Assembly (NCBI RefSeq): GCF_002896855.1
Contig: NZ_CP021850.1
Span: 335,665 to 399,664, forward strand
Length of the DNA: 64,000 nt
Origin: Clostridium thermosuccinogenes
Lineage (GTDB): Bacteria; Bacillota; Clostridia; Acetivibrionales; DSM-5807
Direction of reading: 5' to 3'
This document shows positions 1 to 9,639 of the stretch, piece by piece. Numbering within the stretch: the stretch's first letter is position 1; each line of letters opens with the position of its first letter. Position numbers and translations under genes: made by a program. The notes below the pieces were generated by a model, which was not told the DNA's origin, did no database searches, and was given only the letters and a program-made list of their open reading frames with translations.

Positions 1-91
1 ATAGAAAATAATAATGCCCTACCTTCACACTTAAAAGTAAAATATCTTGAGAATGAATATTGGTCAGAAGATTTAAGCAGAGAAATATACT
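1..91 (+). pseudogene. Reverse transcriptase, upstream fragment (broken gene)
   Basis: The window opens inside an open frame (codons start at position 1) that runs without a stop to the left edge of the IS66 element. Removing that element and one copy of its 8-bp target duplication joins this frame exactly to the RT motif A segment at 2605, reading ...EIY then WASIDLKEFYPN. The RT start lies outside the window. This piece lacks catalytic motifs and is assigned only because of the clean rejoining. Confidence 0.75.
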
Positions 92-105
92 GTAAGCGCT
101 TAATT

Positions 106-1689
106 TTAGGGTGCCTTGTATGAATCATTACGGCACCAGGAGGGTAGTTCAGGTGACCACGGTAGATAAGGTGTCAGAGATTCATGCGTCAATTCCTTTA
201 AGCTTGGTAAATTTGTCAGTAGATGCACCAAATACATATATGGATTAAGTTGATTTGCTTTGGCAGTTTCTATCATGCTGTAGACAATAGCACTGGCCTT
301 GGCTCCGCGAGTTGTGTCGGCAAACAGCCAGTTCTTCCTGCCTGTGACATACGGACGAATGGCATTTTCGGCTCGATTGTTGGAAAGCTCGATTCGTCCA
401 TCCAACAGGAAACGATTCAATGATTCCTTTTGATTCAATGCATATGTGATCGCTTTCCCCAGATTGGAGTTTGGCAGCGGATTTAGTTGTTGCACCCATT
501 CCCAGAACTCATCAAGAAGGGGTTTCATATTTTTAAGTCGTTCTTCATACCGCCTTTCAGCGGATAGTTCCTCCCATTTCTTGTCCATGGCAAACAGACG
601 GTTACAATAATCATATCCGATAGCCGCCTTGGAAGTCTTAGTGTCAGCCCCCTGGGGAATTGCTTCTTCGAATTTGCGTTGTAAATGAGCCCAACATCCA
701 CAATGTATAACATCAGGCACTGCATTGTAGCCACTATAGCCATCTGTCTGAAGGTAACCCGAAAAACCCTCAAGAAATCTTCGGGCATGCTGGCCGGATC
801 GTGTCGGTTGGTATTCAAATAAAACAGCCGGGGTTGGACTTCGCCCGGAAGTGTAGACCCACATCCGCGATTCTGTCGTTGCTTTCCGTCCCGGTTCTTT
901 TAATACCTGCAGTACAGTTTCGTCTGCATGAATCAGGGGTTCGGAAATCAAGTGCTTATGAATGGCATTGTACATTGGTTCAAGCCATTCATGGCTTGGA
1001 CGTATGATCCAGTTTGCCAGGGTGGCTCTGGAAAGTGTCACCCCCTGATTTGCCCAGTCTTTCTCCTGCCGGTATAAAGGCATTCCGTTGGCATATTTCT
1101 GATACATAACATAAGCAACTGTTGAGGCAGAAGCAAGGCTGCGTTTCATGACCGGGGCTGGAACCGGCGCTTTGACAATGTTGGCATCTCCGGTTTCCTT
1201 CTCGCAGACGGTACACACATAATTAAAACGAATGTATCTCAATACTCTTACTTGGGCAGGGATAATCTCAAGTTCATCCCTGACATGCTCCTTGCCCAGA
1301 TATCTAAGGTCAGCCTGGCAAATACCGCAAGAGCGCTTGTCCTCGTCAAGGTCACAAACAACCTCCACTACAGGAACTGTCTGTGCCAGTTCTTCCTTTG
1401 TTCTTTTAGGTTTTCTGGTATGGGCAGCCACAATTGTCTGTACGGTAGGTTCTTCTGCTTTGTTGTTCGCTTCGACCTCTGCTTCGTTGAAAAGTGAGAT
1501 TTGATCGTTGTCTTCTCCTAAAACATAACGACGCTTTTCGCTGGATTGGCCGTATAGAGCTTTTTGGGATTTGATAAGAAGCTCTGTAAGCTGGTTGATA
1601 CGGATTTGCTGGTTTTCCACTATTTTTTCCAGAGTGGAAACATATTCAATTTGTTCTGGCGTAAGCCCTGTAAAATTTATCTTTTGCAT
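106..1689 (-). CDS. tnpC: IS66 transposase TnpC
   Basis: DDE-type transposase of IS66. The frame extends upstream to 1758, but the start at 1689 (protein MQKINFTGLTPEQ) gives the usual IS66 N-terminus, a short coiled coil followed by the basic YGQSSEKRR motif. Then come a zinc-binding CGIC...CTVC region and the catalytic core with LIHADETVL and the C-terminal SNNRAENAIRPYVTGRKNWLF block. Length, about 527 residues, is normal. The gene ends a few bases inside the left inverted repeat. The longer start would add residues not expected in the family. Confidence 0.9.
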   Translation of the reverse strand: MQKINFTGLTPEQIEYVSTLEKIVENQQIRINQLTELLIKSQKALYGQSSEKRRYVLGEDNDQISLFNEAEVEANNKAEEPTVQTIVAAHTRKPKRTKEELAQTVPVVEVVCDLDEDKRSCGICQADLRYLGKEHVRDELEIIPAQVRVLRYIRFNYVCTVCEKETGDANIVKAPVPAPVMKRSLASASTVAYVMYQKYANGMPLYRQEKDWANQGVTLSRATLANWIIRPSHEWLEPMYNAIHKHLISEPLIHADETVLQVLKEPGRKATTESRMWVYTSGRSPTPAVLFEYQPTRSGQHARRFLEGFSGYLQTDGYSGYNAVPDVIHCGCWAHLQRKFEEAIPQGADTKTSKAAIGYDYCNRLFAMDKKWEELSAERRYEERLKNMKPLLDEFWEWVQQLNPLPNSNLGKAITYALNQKESLNRFLLDGRIELSNNRAENAIRPYVTGRKNWLFADTTRGAKASAIVYSMIETAKANQLNPYMYLVHLLTNLPSLKELTHESLTPYLPWSPELPSWCRNDSYKAP

Positions 1690-1765
1690 AAGATAATTGT
1701 ACCATATTTCACCTGAAAAATCCAGCTTAAATGCTGTAAAATCAATACTTTTACGCACTTTTTTA

Positions 1766-2122
1766 TCAGTAGATTTCGCCTGTTCTTGCTTTTCGTATTG
1801 CTTTGGGTTGATCTATCGTCAGACCCTCCATCAGCCACCGGAATTCCTGCTGGGTAAGCCGTCTTGCTTGCTCCGGTGTACGGGGCCATTTAAAGTTCCC
1901 ATTCTCAAGACGCTTATATAGCAGTACAAAACCGTCTCCTTCCCAGAAGAGAGCTTTGAGACGATCACGACGTCTCCCACAGAAGAGGAACAGGCTCGGA
2001 GAAAAGGGATCCATGCCAAATGTCTCTTTGATAATAGCCGCTAATCCATCAATTGACTTTCTCATGTCTGAGTACCCGCAGACAATGTAGATATCTTCTG
2101 CCCTTGTAATATCGCCTAACAT
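1766..2122 (-). CDS. tnpB: IS66 accessory protein TnpB
   Basis: IS66 Orf2/TnpB family protein of 118 residues, essential for transposition of IS66 elements although its biochemical role is poorly defined. Hallmarks seen are the SDMRKSIDGLAAII segment, the FLFCGRRRDRLKALFWEGDGF core and a C-terminal helix. It overlaps tnpA by seven bases, as is usual for coupled translation, and precedes tnpC. No defects are visible. Confidence 0.92.
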   Translation of the reverse strand: MLGDITRAEDIYIVCGYSDMRKSIDGLAAIIKETFGMDPFSPSLFLFCGRRRDRLKALFWEGDGFVLLYKRLENGNFKWPRTPEQARRLTQQEFRWLMEGLTIDQPKAIRKARTGEIY

Positions 2123-2463
2123 ATGCTTTTCAATGCCGACAGAACTGCCTCGATGGTTTCTCTGGAAGTTCCGTCATGTATATCAACACAAAAAGAAGGC
2201 AAGTGGATTGTGACTGCTGCAGATACCTTTGTCTGGTGAAATGGTACTGGGACAATTTCTTGTTCCGGTTTCTGAGGTACAAGTGATCCGGTCTCACACG
2301 CCAAGGTGCGGATTCTTCGCAGCCAGTAGTAGTACGATTTAATTTTTACATTGTTCTGGCTGCACCAACTGACAACTGTCATTCCACTGGTTTGGCAGGC
2401 TTGGATAATCTTGCTCCACTGCTTGAGTCGGAATTCAGTTTTGGCATTTGTGATTTTATCCAT
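2116..2463 (-). CDS. tnpA: IS66 TnpA (helix-turn-helix protein)
   Basis: First gene of the IS66 operon, 115 residues, with an N-terminal helix-turn-helix of the type KWSKIIQACQTSGMTVVSWC seen in IS66 Orf1 proteins. It is probably the end-binding or regulatory subunit. It overlaps tnpB. The start is preceded by an AGGAGGC-like site reading into the gene (just right of 2463 on the minus strand). Length is normal for the family. Confidence 0.88.
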   Translation of the reverse strand: MDKITNAKTEFRLKQWSKIIQACQTSGMTVVSWCSQNNVKIKSYYYWLRRIRTLACETGSLVPQKPEQEIVPVPFHQTKVSAAVTIHLPSFCVDIHDGTSRETIEAVLSALKSIC

Positions 2464-2604
2464 ATTGAGATAGCCTCCTTAGAGATTCTAGACTTTTTAG
2501 TCAGAGTCGAAAAACTCGAAAAAGTCTAAAGACTTTTGGATGGATTATCTCATATGGACGGATAAACTTCTATGCGCACTTATATTAAGCGCTTACAATA
2601 TACT

Positions 2605-3083
2605 GGGCAAGTATTGACCTAAAGGAGTTTTATCCAAATACAAATATTGGTGTTATTATTAACAATTTTAAGAAGTATTTCCCCCAAAACAAACTCACAA
2701 CAGAATTAATAAGTTTATTTAAGACTTTGTTAGTATTCCCAATTGATAAATCAGGTTGGACTAAAGAAGAACTGGATATTGTAAAAATTGGTAATGAAAA
2801 AACCTGTAAAGGAATTCCAACAGGTCTTTTCGTCGCAGGATTTCTCGCTAATTTAGCACTTTTAGATATAGATAATAGAATAAATAATTTACTCAATAAT
2901 GATAGAAGAATTGCTCATTTTAGGTTTGTAGATGATCATGTGTTTATAGCTGATAGTTATGATAAGCTAAAAGCCTGGATCAAACAATTTGAAGATTTAC
3001 TAAATGAAAGTAGAATAGGTGTTGATATTAATTACGATAAAATTGAGCCTGAGCAATTAAGAAATTTTGTTATAGTCTTATGT
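2605..3083 (+). pseudogene. Reverse transcriptase catalytic core, fragment between IS66 and IS256
   Basis: The frame reads RT motif A (WASIDLKEFYPN, catalytic Asp), a linker, motif B (GIPTGLFVAGFLANLAL) and motif C (FRFVDDHVFIA, the xxDD pair near 2926-2937). No retron or group II maturase domain is visible. The order RT core, then a long C-terminal region (4684-6902), then a nitrilase gene matches defence-associated RTs of the unknown-group (UG/DRT) kind, of which DRT type 1 carries a nitrilase domain. The gene is severed upstream by IS66 and downstream by IS256, so the protein cannot be made as one chain. An ATG at 2727 could at most start a 126-residue piece lacking motif A. Confidence 0.82.
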
Positions 3084-3202
3084 AGTGGTGTAAAATCGGC
3101 AGCGTAATTCCGGTGGTAAATATTGTCCTTTGACAAACGAGCCACGATATGGCATCTACTTTATTAGGTCTCACAAATCAATAAGGTAGAGGAGGTCATA
3201 TC

Positions 3203-4432
3203 GTGGCTACAAAAGATATAATGCCATTAATCGAAGAAATTTTCAAGGTTTATGGAGATGTAAAAAATGGAGATTTTATGCGTGAGACCATGGCATTCAT
3301 CCTACAAAAGCTGATGGAGGCTGAAGTAACGGCAAAAATCGGCGCTCAAAAGTATGAGCGTACCGATGAACGGAACAACCATCGCAACGGTACCCGTACC
3401 AGACCCTACGAGACCCGTCTGGGAACAATTGAACTAAAAATACCGAAGCTGCGTGAGGGAAGCTATTTCCCAAGTTTCTTGGAGCCTCGCCGCATGTGGG
3501 AAAAAGCACTGGTCAATGTAATTCAAGAGGCCTATGTCCATGGGGTCAGCACTCGCAAGGTGGATGAACTGGTTCAAGCGCTTGGGATGGAAGGGATTGA
3601 TAAGAGCGCCGTATCCCGTATCAGTCAGGAGCTGGACGAACATGTCCAAGGGTTTGTTCACCGCCCTTTGACATTACAATACCCATATTTACGGCTAGAT
3701 GCAACCTTTCCAAAGGTCCGTGAAGGCGGGCATGTAGAAAACATGGCACTGGTGGTTGCAGTAGGTGTGAATGAAAATGGGGAACGAGAAATACTGGGCT
3801 TTGATATAGGTATGGCAGAGAGTGGTCCTTTTTGGACAGACTTTTTACGCCGTTTGGTAAGCCGAGGCCTAAGAGGAGTGAAACTGGTCATCAGTGACGC
3901 CCATGAAGGCCTGAAAGGGGCAATAAACGAAGTATTAAGCGGTTGTGCATGGCAGCGGTGTCGGGTGCATTTTATGCGTAATGTATTATGCCAGGTACCT
4001 CGCAAACAACAAGGAATGGTATCGGCCATTGTTAGGACTATTTTTGCTGCACCTGATCAGAAGGCTGCAAAAGAACAACTATACACGGTTGTTTCCCAGT
4101 TGAAGGACCGATTCCCCAAGGCAATGGAAATCCTGGAGAATGGGTGCGAGAATGTGCTGCAGTACATGGCCTTTCCATCGGAGCATTGGGCACAGATCCA
4201 TTCGACAAACCCGTTGGAACGGTTAAACAGAGAGATACGGCGAAGGACAGATGTTGTGAGCATATTTCCAAACCGCCCGTCGGTACTACGACTGGTAGGG
4301 ACATTACTCATTGAGCAGCATGAGGAGTGGCAGATTGGCCGTAGATATTTCAGCAAGGAATCAATGAACAAGGTAGTAAATCCAGCGCTTGCTCCCTATA
4401 CTCTGTCGTCGACATCACTGCTGCACAAATAA
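3203..4432 (+). CDS. IS256-family transposase (type A)
   Basis: Mutator-type DDE transposase, 409 residues, the normal length for IS256. It has the N-terminal EVTAKIGAQKYER/RNGTR segment, catalytic Asp in LRLDATFPKVR, second Asp in VISDAHEGLKGAI, the CxxH signature CRVHFMRNVLCQVP, and the final Glu in STNPLERLNREIRRRT. A GGAGG site sits just ahead of the start. Its sequence is clearly different from the two other IS256 copies in this window. Intact, so possibly active. Confidence 0.95.
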   Translation: MATKDIMPLIEEIFKVYGDVKNGDFMRETMAFILQKLMEAEVTAKIGAQKYERTDERNNHRNGTRTRPYETRLGTIELKIPKLREGSYFPSFLEPRRMWEKALVNVIQEAYVHGVSTRKVDELVQALGMEGIDKSAVSRISQELDEHVQGFVHRPLTLQYPYLRLDATFPKVREGGHVENMALVVAVGVNENGEREILGFDIGMAESGPFWTDFLRRLVSRGLRGVKLVISDAHEGLKGAINEVLSGCAWQRCRVHFMRNVLCQVPRKQQGMVSAIVRTIFAAPDQKAAKEQLYTVVSQLKDRFPKAMEILENGCENVLQYMAFPSEHWAQIHSTNPLERLNREIRRRTDVVSIFPNRPSVLRLVGTLLIEQHEEWQIGRRYFSKESMNKVVNPALAPYTLSSTSLLHK

Positions 4433-4590
4433 AATGCTTGCTTTTTTAGCTGATTCCTGAGGTGGTTTTCCTATACGGACTTCCGCATAGGCAGCGTCCG
4501 CCATGCTATAATGGAAAATTACGGGGGATGTGGTAAACTTAAGCTTGCTTCTTCCCTTCATCCCTCGGCACTAAAAACAGGGCATGGCGG

Positions 4591-4639
4591 AATGTGGTTG
4601 TCAAGGAAAAGCCTGTTTTTGGCCCTTGACAACCACATT
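4591..4639 (+). terminator. 16-bp perfect hairpin in the IS256 3' end
   Basis: Arms 4591-4606 (AATGTGGTTGTCAAGG) and 4624-4639 (CCTTGACAACCACATT) are perfectly complementary with a 17-base loop containing TTTTT. It lies between the transposase stop and the right inverted repeat. It could stop transcription leaving the element or be part of the transposon end. There is no T-run after the 3' arm, so a classical terminator is not certain. Confidence 0.5.
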
Positions 4640-4683
4640 AGCGATAATATCAGAGACCAAAGTAGATGCTAATTTACACCACT

Positions 4684-6902
4684 TGACAAGACGCTATCGA
4701 AATTTTTATAAAAATAAGAACGCTAAAACCTCTCAAGAACTTGACCGCTTAGCTCATGATAGTACTAAACTAGATCCTGACTATCCTGCGCCACTAATGA
4801 CACAAACCTTAGCAAAAATATCAAATATTGTAAGAATTGATTTTGATCTGATAGAAGAGGTTGAAAGGAAGCAAATAATATCAGATATTGAGCATTTGCT
4901 AGTTACTGATTTCCCTGATGAAGAGTTAAGACGAGATACTCGTATTTCTTTTGCAGCTACTATGCTGTCAAAATTAGTACCCAAAAACCATGTTGATATT
5001 ACTGAAATATATGAAATTGATAAGAGAAAAAGTTGTAAGATAAATGAACTAGAGTATAAGCAGAAAGAAATAAATAAATATAGAGATAACTCTGATCAAT
5101 ACACAATAATAGAGAAACAAATAGAGAAGCTAAACTTTGAAATTAAAGAACTTAATGATAGTTTAGAAAGAATTAAGAATGAACTAATGAAAAAAGAACT
5201 TATTTCCTTTAAGCATTCTTTTAGGTTAATGCTGAAAGCATTAAGAGATAATCATGAAAAACCCAAATTATGGGTACGTGCAATTGAATTTTGTCAAAGA
5301 TCTGGAATTAATGAAATTGATTCTATATGGGAAATTGTCGACGATTTGTTAAAAGCAAATTCTATAAACAAGTTATCTGCAGGATTTATCTACTCACTTA
5401 TTTTAAAAACACTTTCAGATCAAATAATATTAGCTTTTAAAGAGGTAAGTGAATTGAAAGGAAGTCCTATTACCTATGAACGTTCAAAAAAATTCTTAAA
5501 TTATTTAATAAGTAAAGAATTCGTTACATCCAAAGCAACTTTAATAAAGAATTATACCAAACCCTATGAGATGGGATGCCTTAATCTTTTTATGTTTACA
5601 TGCTCTGTTATAGCATATTATTTAAAAGAAGAACCGACTTGTGATTTATATGAATATTTTGATAAAACTAGAAATAGCATTTTTGATAAAAATAACGATG
5701 GCGCTTGTTTAGTTAGTAAAGATGAATATTCATTTATTAATATGATATGGTGGATTCTATGTAAAATAACTGAGAAGTCTTCTATAGAACCACCAAAAAT
5801 GTGGTATGATGTTGTGAAGTATTTATGTCACAATAAAGAACTCATTGATTCACCAACAGGTATGTCGATAATATCCTTGTATCCTAAAAATTTGCCTGCT
5901 GAAATTATTGATTATCTGTTTTCAAGTAAAAAGATGAACAATTATTTGAAACATGAGGGATGGCTTTTTGATATTCTTGTGAGTTTAAAAGACAAACAGA
6001 TTAATTATAATGGATTAATGCAAAATAAAATGGTTCGTAAAATTAGTAAAATATTAAACTTTACTGATAATGAATATGTTACTTTATATGAATGGACAGA
6101 ATGGGCAAATAAATTTGAGAAGAACTCAGTGGCTTATGATCCCAGATTATCAGAATGGACTGCATTGGAAATTGTTAAAAGGGTTGCAAAAATACACAAT
6201 TCTGTTGTGCATAATATTGAACTTCTTCATAATAGTCAATTATTTGAGGATGTAAATGAACGATATTATAGTGTTCATCCATCCAATTATATTTTGCCAA
6301 AAGAATGGATAGAGTGCCGAAGTAATATGAGTTGGGAAGATTGGAAGAATGCCATTGATATACATCGAAATAATAAAACGGTTAAGCTAAGAAAACTCAA
6401 AGAAGTAATTTATGACTACAGATATACTCCAGTCATTCTTGATCCTTATTCATATGAGAATCGTGAATTATCTGTTATTCATGGTCTTGGAATTTTACTT
6501 ATTGGATTATTATCAAAAAGTTTTAGTTTTCCAGCTATTTATAATCCAATTGGTATGCAAAAAGTTTGGACTTCAGTTTTGAAAGCGAAACTTGAATACT
6601 ATCCAATATCTTCACGAACTTTAGGCATCATATATGGATGCTTATCTAAAAGAAACATCGAAACTAAATTTTTATCTATCTATCAACATGAACTGGTACC
6701 AGATGATGATACAATTTTTGATCCTCCACATATTTTTTCAATTTCAGACTTTATACAAAATATAGAAAAGGCTCAAAAGATTCTTGAGAGCTACCAATTA
6801 ACAGTACAGGAGTATAGCCCAAGACAGCTGATACCTGTAAGCTTAATTCAGTTAACAAGGGATTACAATCCATATAAGCAAATAGAGGATGGTATAGAAT
6901 GA
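4684..6902 (+). pseudogene. Reverse transcriptase C-terminal region (broken gene)
   Basis: A long open frame starts at 4584, but its first 33 or so codons lie in IS256 sequence; the host part begins near 4684 (LTRRYRNFYKNK). It contains a segment of the kind found after the RT core of nitrilase-associated UG RTs (LDPDYPAPLMTQTLAKIS...PDEELRRDTRISFAA), then a lysine/glutamate-rich coiled coil near codons 150-200 of the frame and a long helical region with no domain I recognise. Composition is AT-rich like the RT core. The gene ends in ATGA, overlapping the nitrilase start by four bases, so the two were translated together. What it does alone, if expressed from a fortuitous start, is unknown. 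Confidence 0.75.
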
Positions 6903-7810
6903 GCATAAATAAGGATTTACGGGAATATTTGAGAATTGGTTTTATACAAACAGTAGTTGACGGTGAGTATGCGTGGTATAAACCATATCCATCAATTAAT
7001 ATGAAACCAATGGCACAATTAAAAGTATGGCAAGAAATAAAAAAAGGGTTTTGTAATTTAAACGATAATCAAACAAAACCTCATATTATTATTTTACCAG
7101 AGTTATCGGTTCCGAATTGGTGTATTATTCATTTAAAAAAATTGAGTATGACTATAGGTTCTGTAGTAATTGCAGGACTAGATTTCCAAAAAAATGCTTA
7201 TAATAAAATCAGTAACAAAGCCATTGTTATCGTACCTAATAATTGGCCTAATATTCGTAAATCTACAAGTACATCAAGTTTTTATTTCGGAAAAACTCAC
7301 TTCTCAAACGAGGAATTTGATTTATTTGAGAAGCTGAATGATTATGAAAAGCCTTTGCATGCCTATTCACCTTTATCAGAGCCTGTGAACTATATAATCG
7401 ATGCTGGACCATTTGGAAATATTGGAGTGGCTATATGTTCTGATTTTTTTGATATAGAAAGGTTTGTAATTTATAAAGGGAAAATACATCACATGATTGT
7501 AATTTCTCACAATATGGATACAAATTCTTACTACTTTTTGGCTGAAGCAATATCAAGGCTAGTATTCTGTAATGTGGTAATTTGCAATACTGGCTATTAT
7601 GGAGATTCTATAGCTTTTTCGCCATATAAAGAGTCATATAAACGGATTATTTACCGCCATGAGGGTCAGCAATTATTTTCTACGCAGGTAGTATCTTTAC
7701 CAGTAGCTTTATTAGACCAAGCTCAATGTAATCCCAGAAAACTTCCAAAAGACCATAATGGTAAAAACATTTTTAAGTCTGCACCTCCAGGTTATATAAG
7801 ACATATTTAA
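6899..7810 (+). CDS. Carbon-nitrogen hydrolase (nitrilase-fold) protein of the RT system
   Basis: 303 residues. The nitrilase-superfamily catalytic triad is visible: Glu68 in LPELSVPNW, Lys132 in FYFGKTHF, and Cys180 in GVAICSDFF. The enzyme class cleaves C-N bonds of nitriles, amides or related small molecules; the substrate here is unknown. The start overlaps the RT stop (ATGA), so translation was coupled. In DRT type 1 a nitrilase domain is fused to the RT; here it is a separate protein. With its RT partner broken the gene may be orphaned, though it is itself intact. Confidence 0.82.
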   Translation: MSINKDLREYLRIGFIQTVVDGEYAWYKPYPSINMKPMAQLKVWQEIKKGFCNLNDNQTKPHIIILPELSVPNWCIIHLKKLSMTIGSVVIAGLDFQKNAYNKISNKAIVIVPNNWPNIRKSTSTSSFYFGKTHFSNEEFDLFEKLNDYEKPLHAYSPLSEPVNYIIDAGPFGNIGVAICSDFFDIERFVIYKGKIHHMIVISHNMDTNSYYFLAEAISRLVFCNVVICNTGYYGDSIAFSPYKESYKRIIYRHEGQQLFSTQVVSLPVALLDQAQCNPRKLPKDHNGKNIFKSAPPGYIRHI

Positions 7811-7945
7811 GTGTTAATGCTACTCTAAAATTGTACCATATACCGGTAAAAAAATAGGCTACCTTAATCTAATATTCTGTATGATTATGTTGATCAAACA
7901 TTTCGTACAGGAGGAAAGATATGATTAAGATGGCAGAATTAGAGG
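7811..7945. other. Gene-free junction between nitrilase gene and IS3 remnant
   Basis: About 135 bases with no coding frame. A GGAGGAAAG string near 7910 precedes an ATG at 7921, but that small frame reads antisense through the IS3 OrfB tail and is not believed. The left end of the old IS3 element should lie in this stretch; I could not place it exactly. Confidence 0.4.
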
Positions 7946-8000
7946 TTATCGAGACGGGGTGCAGACGATATTTTGGACAGCTTAAACTGCTGATTCAAGG
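7946..8000 (-). pseudogene. IS3 OrfB C-terminal tail
   Basis: Read on the minus strand this continues the OrfB frame from 9640 (EYRRSLE then ...AVQNIVCTP and a stop at 7946-7948), after removing IS256 and one copy of ATTCAAGG. One in-frame stop is present, in keeping with a dead element. Confidence 0.6.
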
Positions 8001-9639
8001 GAGAGTGTAAGTAATTTTGTGTAAACCTCCAAGGTGATATAAAATAATAATATCAAACTGGAGGTTTTACTATGCCCAAAAAGAAGCTACCCAATGAACT
8101 CCTGGATCAGCTTATCAAGGAGTACAATATCAAAGATACTGATGACATTAAGAACATGCTGAAAGACCTTATGGGAAGCACCATTCAGAGGATACTCAAC
8201 AGTGAACTGGATGAAGAATTAGGTTATGAAAAGTATGATGTCCAAAACAAAGAAACCGACAATTCACGGAATGGATACAGTAAAAAGACTGTTCGTTCTG
8301 AATACGGCGAAATAGAGCTTGATATACCAAGAGATCGTAACGGTGAATTTGAACCGCAAATAGTGAAGAAGAATCAAACTGAAATCAAGGGTATCGAAGG
8401 CCAGATTATCTCTATGTATGCCAAAGGAATGAGCAACAGAGATATTGAGACCCATCTACAAGAATTATACGGCATCGAAGTTTCACCAACACTAATATCA
8501 AGAATAACAGATAGAATTTTACCTGAAATCAAAGAATGGCAAAGCCGTATGCTTAAGAGTGTCTACCCGATAGTGTTTATGGATGCAATCTACTACTCTG
8601 TTCGCAAAGACGGGATTGTCGTAAAGAAAGCTGTGTATATAGCTATCGGAATAGATTTGGAAGGACAGAAAGATATCCTCGGCATGTGGATTGGAGAAGC
8701 AGAAAGCAGCAAATTCTGGCTTTCCATAATGAACGAAATTAAGAACAGAGGTGTCAGAGATATTCTTATCGCCTCAGTTGATGGGTTAAATGGTTTTTCC
8801 GAAGCTATTAAGGCAGTTTTTCCTATGACTGAAATACAAAGGTGTATAGTTCATCAGATAAGAAACTCAACAAAATTTGTTTCGTACAAGGATTTGAAGT
8901 CATTCACAGCCGATTTAAAGCCGATATACAAAGCTGCAACTGAAGCTTTGGCACTGCAGGAGTTAGATGCATTTGAATCAAAATGGGGAACTAAATATCC
9001 TAATGCTGTTCGATCCTGGAGGAATAATTGGGAAGAGCTAAGTGTATTTTTTAAATATCCTCCGGAAATAAGGAAAATTATTTATACTACCAATGCAATT
9101 GAAAACTTCAATCGACAACTTCGGAAAGTTACAAAGACAAAGTCAGCATATCCGTCTGATGATGCTCTTATTAAGTCCCTTTACCTGGCTGTACGAGATA
9201 TTACCAAAAAATGGTCAGGACGGATTCAAGGTTGGGGCACTATTCTTAATCAGCTTATGATCTACTTTGAAGGACGTATATCAGAAAAAGATATATAAAT
9301 CAACAGGCATTTATTCCACGATCCTCTTGACAATGAGCCTCTGCAGGCATGTTAAAAGGCATCTGCCGGCACCAGCCATTCTGAACAAGGGAGTGATCCT
9401 CTACAGTGTGGATGATGCCTGGCATATAGCCTAACATGCTGCTTTACTCATTATCAAGAGGCTTTCGCGGCATAAACGCCTTTTCAGGATTTCGTAGTTT
9501 AATCGAAATTCTCAAATATGTATTGACTATGATGTAAACGAATGATAGAGTTAAAAACAACTGGGATACAAAAAAATCAGGTATCCCAGCGCTAAAAAAT
9601 ATATTAACCTTGAGTTTACACAAAATTTATGACACTACC
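8001..9639 (+). mobile_element. IS256-family insertion sequence, type B, full copy
   Basis: 1639 bp, with imperfect inverted ends sharing AGTGT...ATTTTGTGTAAAC (left from 8001, right ending at 9639) and a perfect 8-bp target duplication ATTCAAGG (7993-8000 and 9640-9647). It carries one transposase. The 340-base stretch after the gene holds no frame; it contains the hairpin CTGGGATAC...GTATCCCAG at about 9564-9591. A second, damaged copy lies at 43555-46732. Confidence 0.93.
8072..9298 (+). CDS. IS256-family transposase (type B)
   Basis: 408-residue Mutator-type transposase. The catalytic Asp is in PIVFMDAIYYSVRKDG, the second Asp in ASVDGLNGFSEAI, the CxxH block in RCIVHQIRNS, and the Glu in YTTNAIENFNRQLRK. 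A strong TGGAGG site precedes the ATG. The first 355 residues are identical to the truncated copy at 45518-46591, so both arrived recently or derive from one another. Confidence 0.95.
   Translation: MPKKKLPNELLDQLIKEYNIKDTDDIKNMLKDLMGSTIQRILNSELDEELGYEKYDVQNKETDNSRNGYSKKTVRSEYGEIELDIPRDRNGEFEPQIVKKNQTEIKGIEGQIISMYAKGMSNRDIETHLQELYGIEVSPTLISRITDRILPEIKEWQSRMLKSVYPIVFMDAIYYSVRKDGIVVKKAVYIAIGIDLEGQKDILGMWIGEAESSKFWLSIMNEIKNRGVRDILIASVDGLNGFSEAIKAVFPMTEIQRCIVHQIRNSTKFVSYKDLKSFTADLKPIYKAATEALALQELDAFESKWGTKYPNAVRSWRNNWEELSVFFKYPPEIRKIIYTTNAIENFNRQLRKVTKTKSAYPSDDALIKSLYLAVRDITKKWSGRIQGWGTILNQLMIYFEGRISEKDI

Larger units (their letters stand above)
92..2596 (-). mobile_element. IS66-family insertion sequence, copy 1
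   Basis: Complete IS66 element of 2505 bp. Its ends are the inverted repeat GTAAGCGCTTA at 92-102 and TAAGCGCTTAC at 2586-2596. It is flanked by an 8-bp duplication AATATACT (84-91 and 2597-2604), the size typical of this family. It carries the three usual genes in the order tnpA-tnpB-tnpC on the minus strand, all open, so it may still be active. It interrupts the RT gene. A second, divergent IS66 lies at 12921-15374. Confidence 0.95.
3084..4683 (+). mobile_element. IS256-family insertion sequence, type A
   Basis: About 1.6 kb. Left end AGTGGTGTAAAA at 3084 matches the inverted right end TTTACACCACT at 4673-4683; GTGTAAAA is typical of IS256-family termini. One transposase gene lies inside. 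I see no exact target duplication at these boundaries, so the ends could be off by several bases or one flank may have been lost. It separates the RT core from its C-terminal region. Confidence 0.75.

Noticed and set aside
1690-1758. Extra 23 N-terminal residues of IS66 TnpC
   Set aside because: They precede the usual IS66 N-terminus and have no ribosome site; the ATG at 1689 is better.
4584-4683. N-terminal 33 codons of the 772-codon frame starting MAECGCQG
   Set aside because: These codons lie in the IS256 3' end, including its hairpin and inverted repeat, so they are not native to the RT protein.
7921-8010. Small frame MIKMAELEV... after a GGAGG-like site
   Set aside because: It runs antisense through the C-terminal tail of IS3 OrfB and crosses the IS256 junction; the sense reading explains the sequence.
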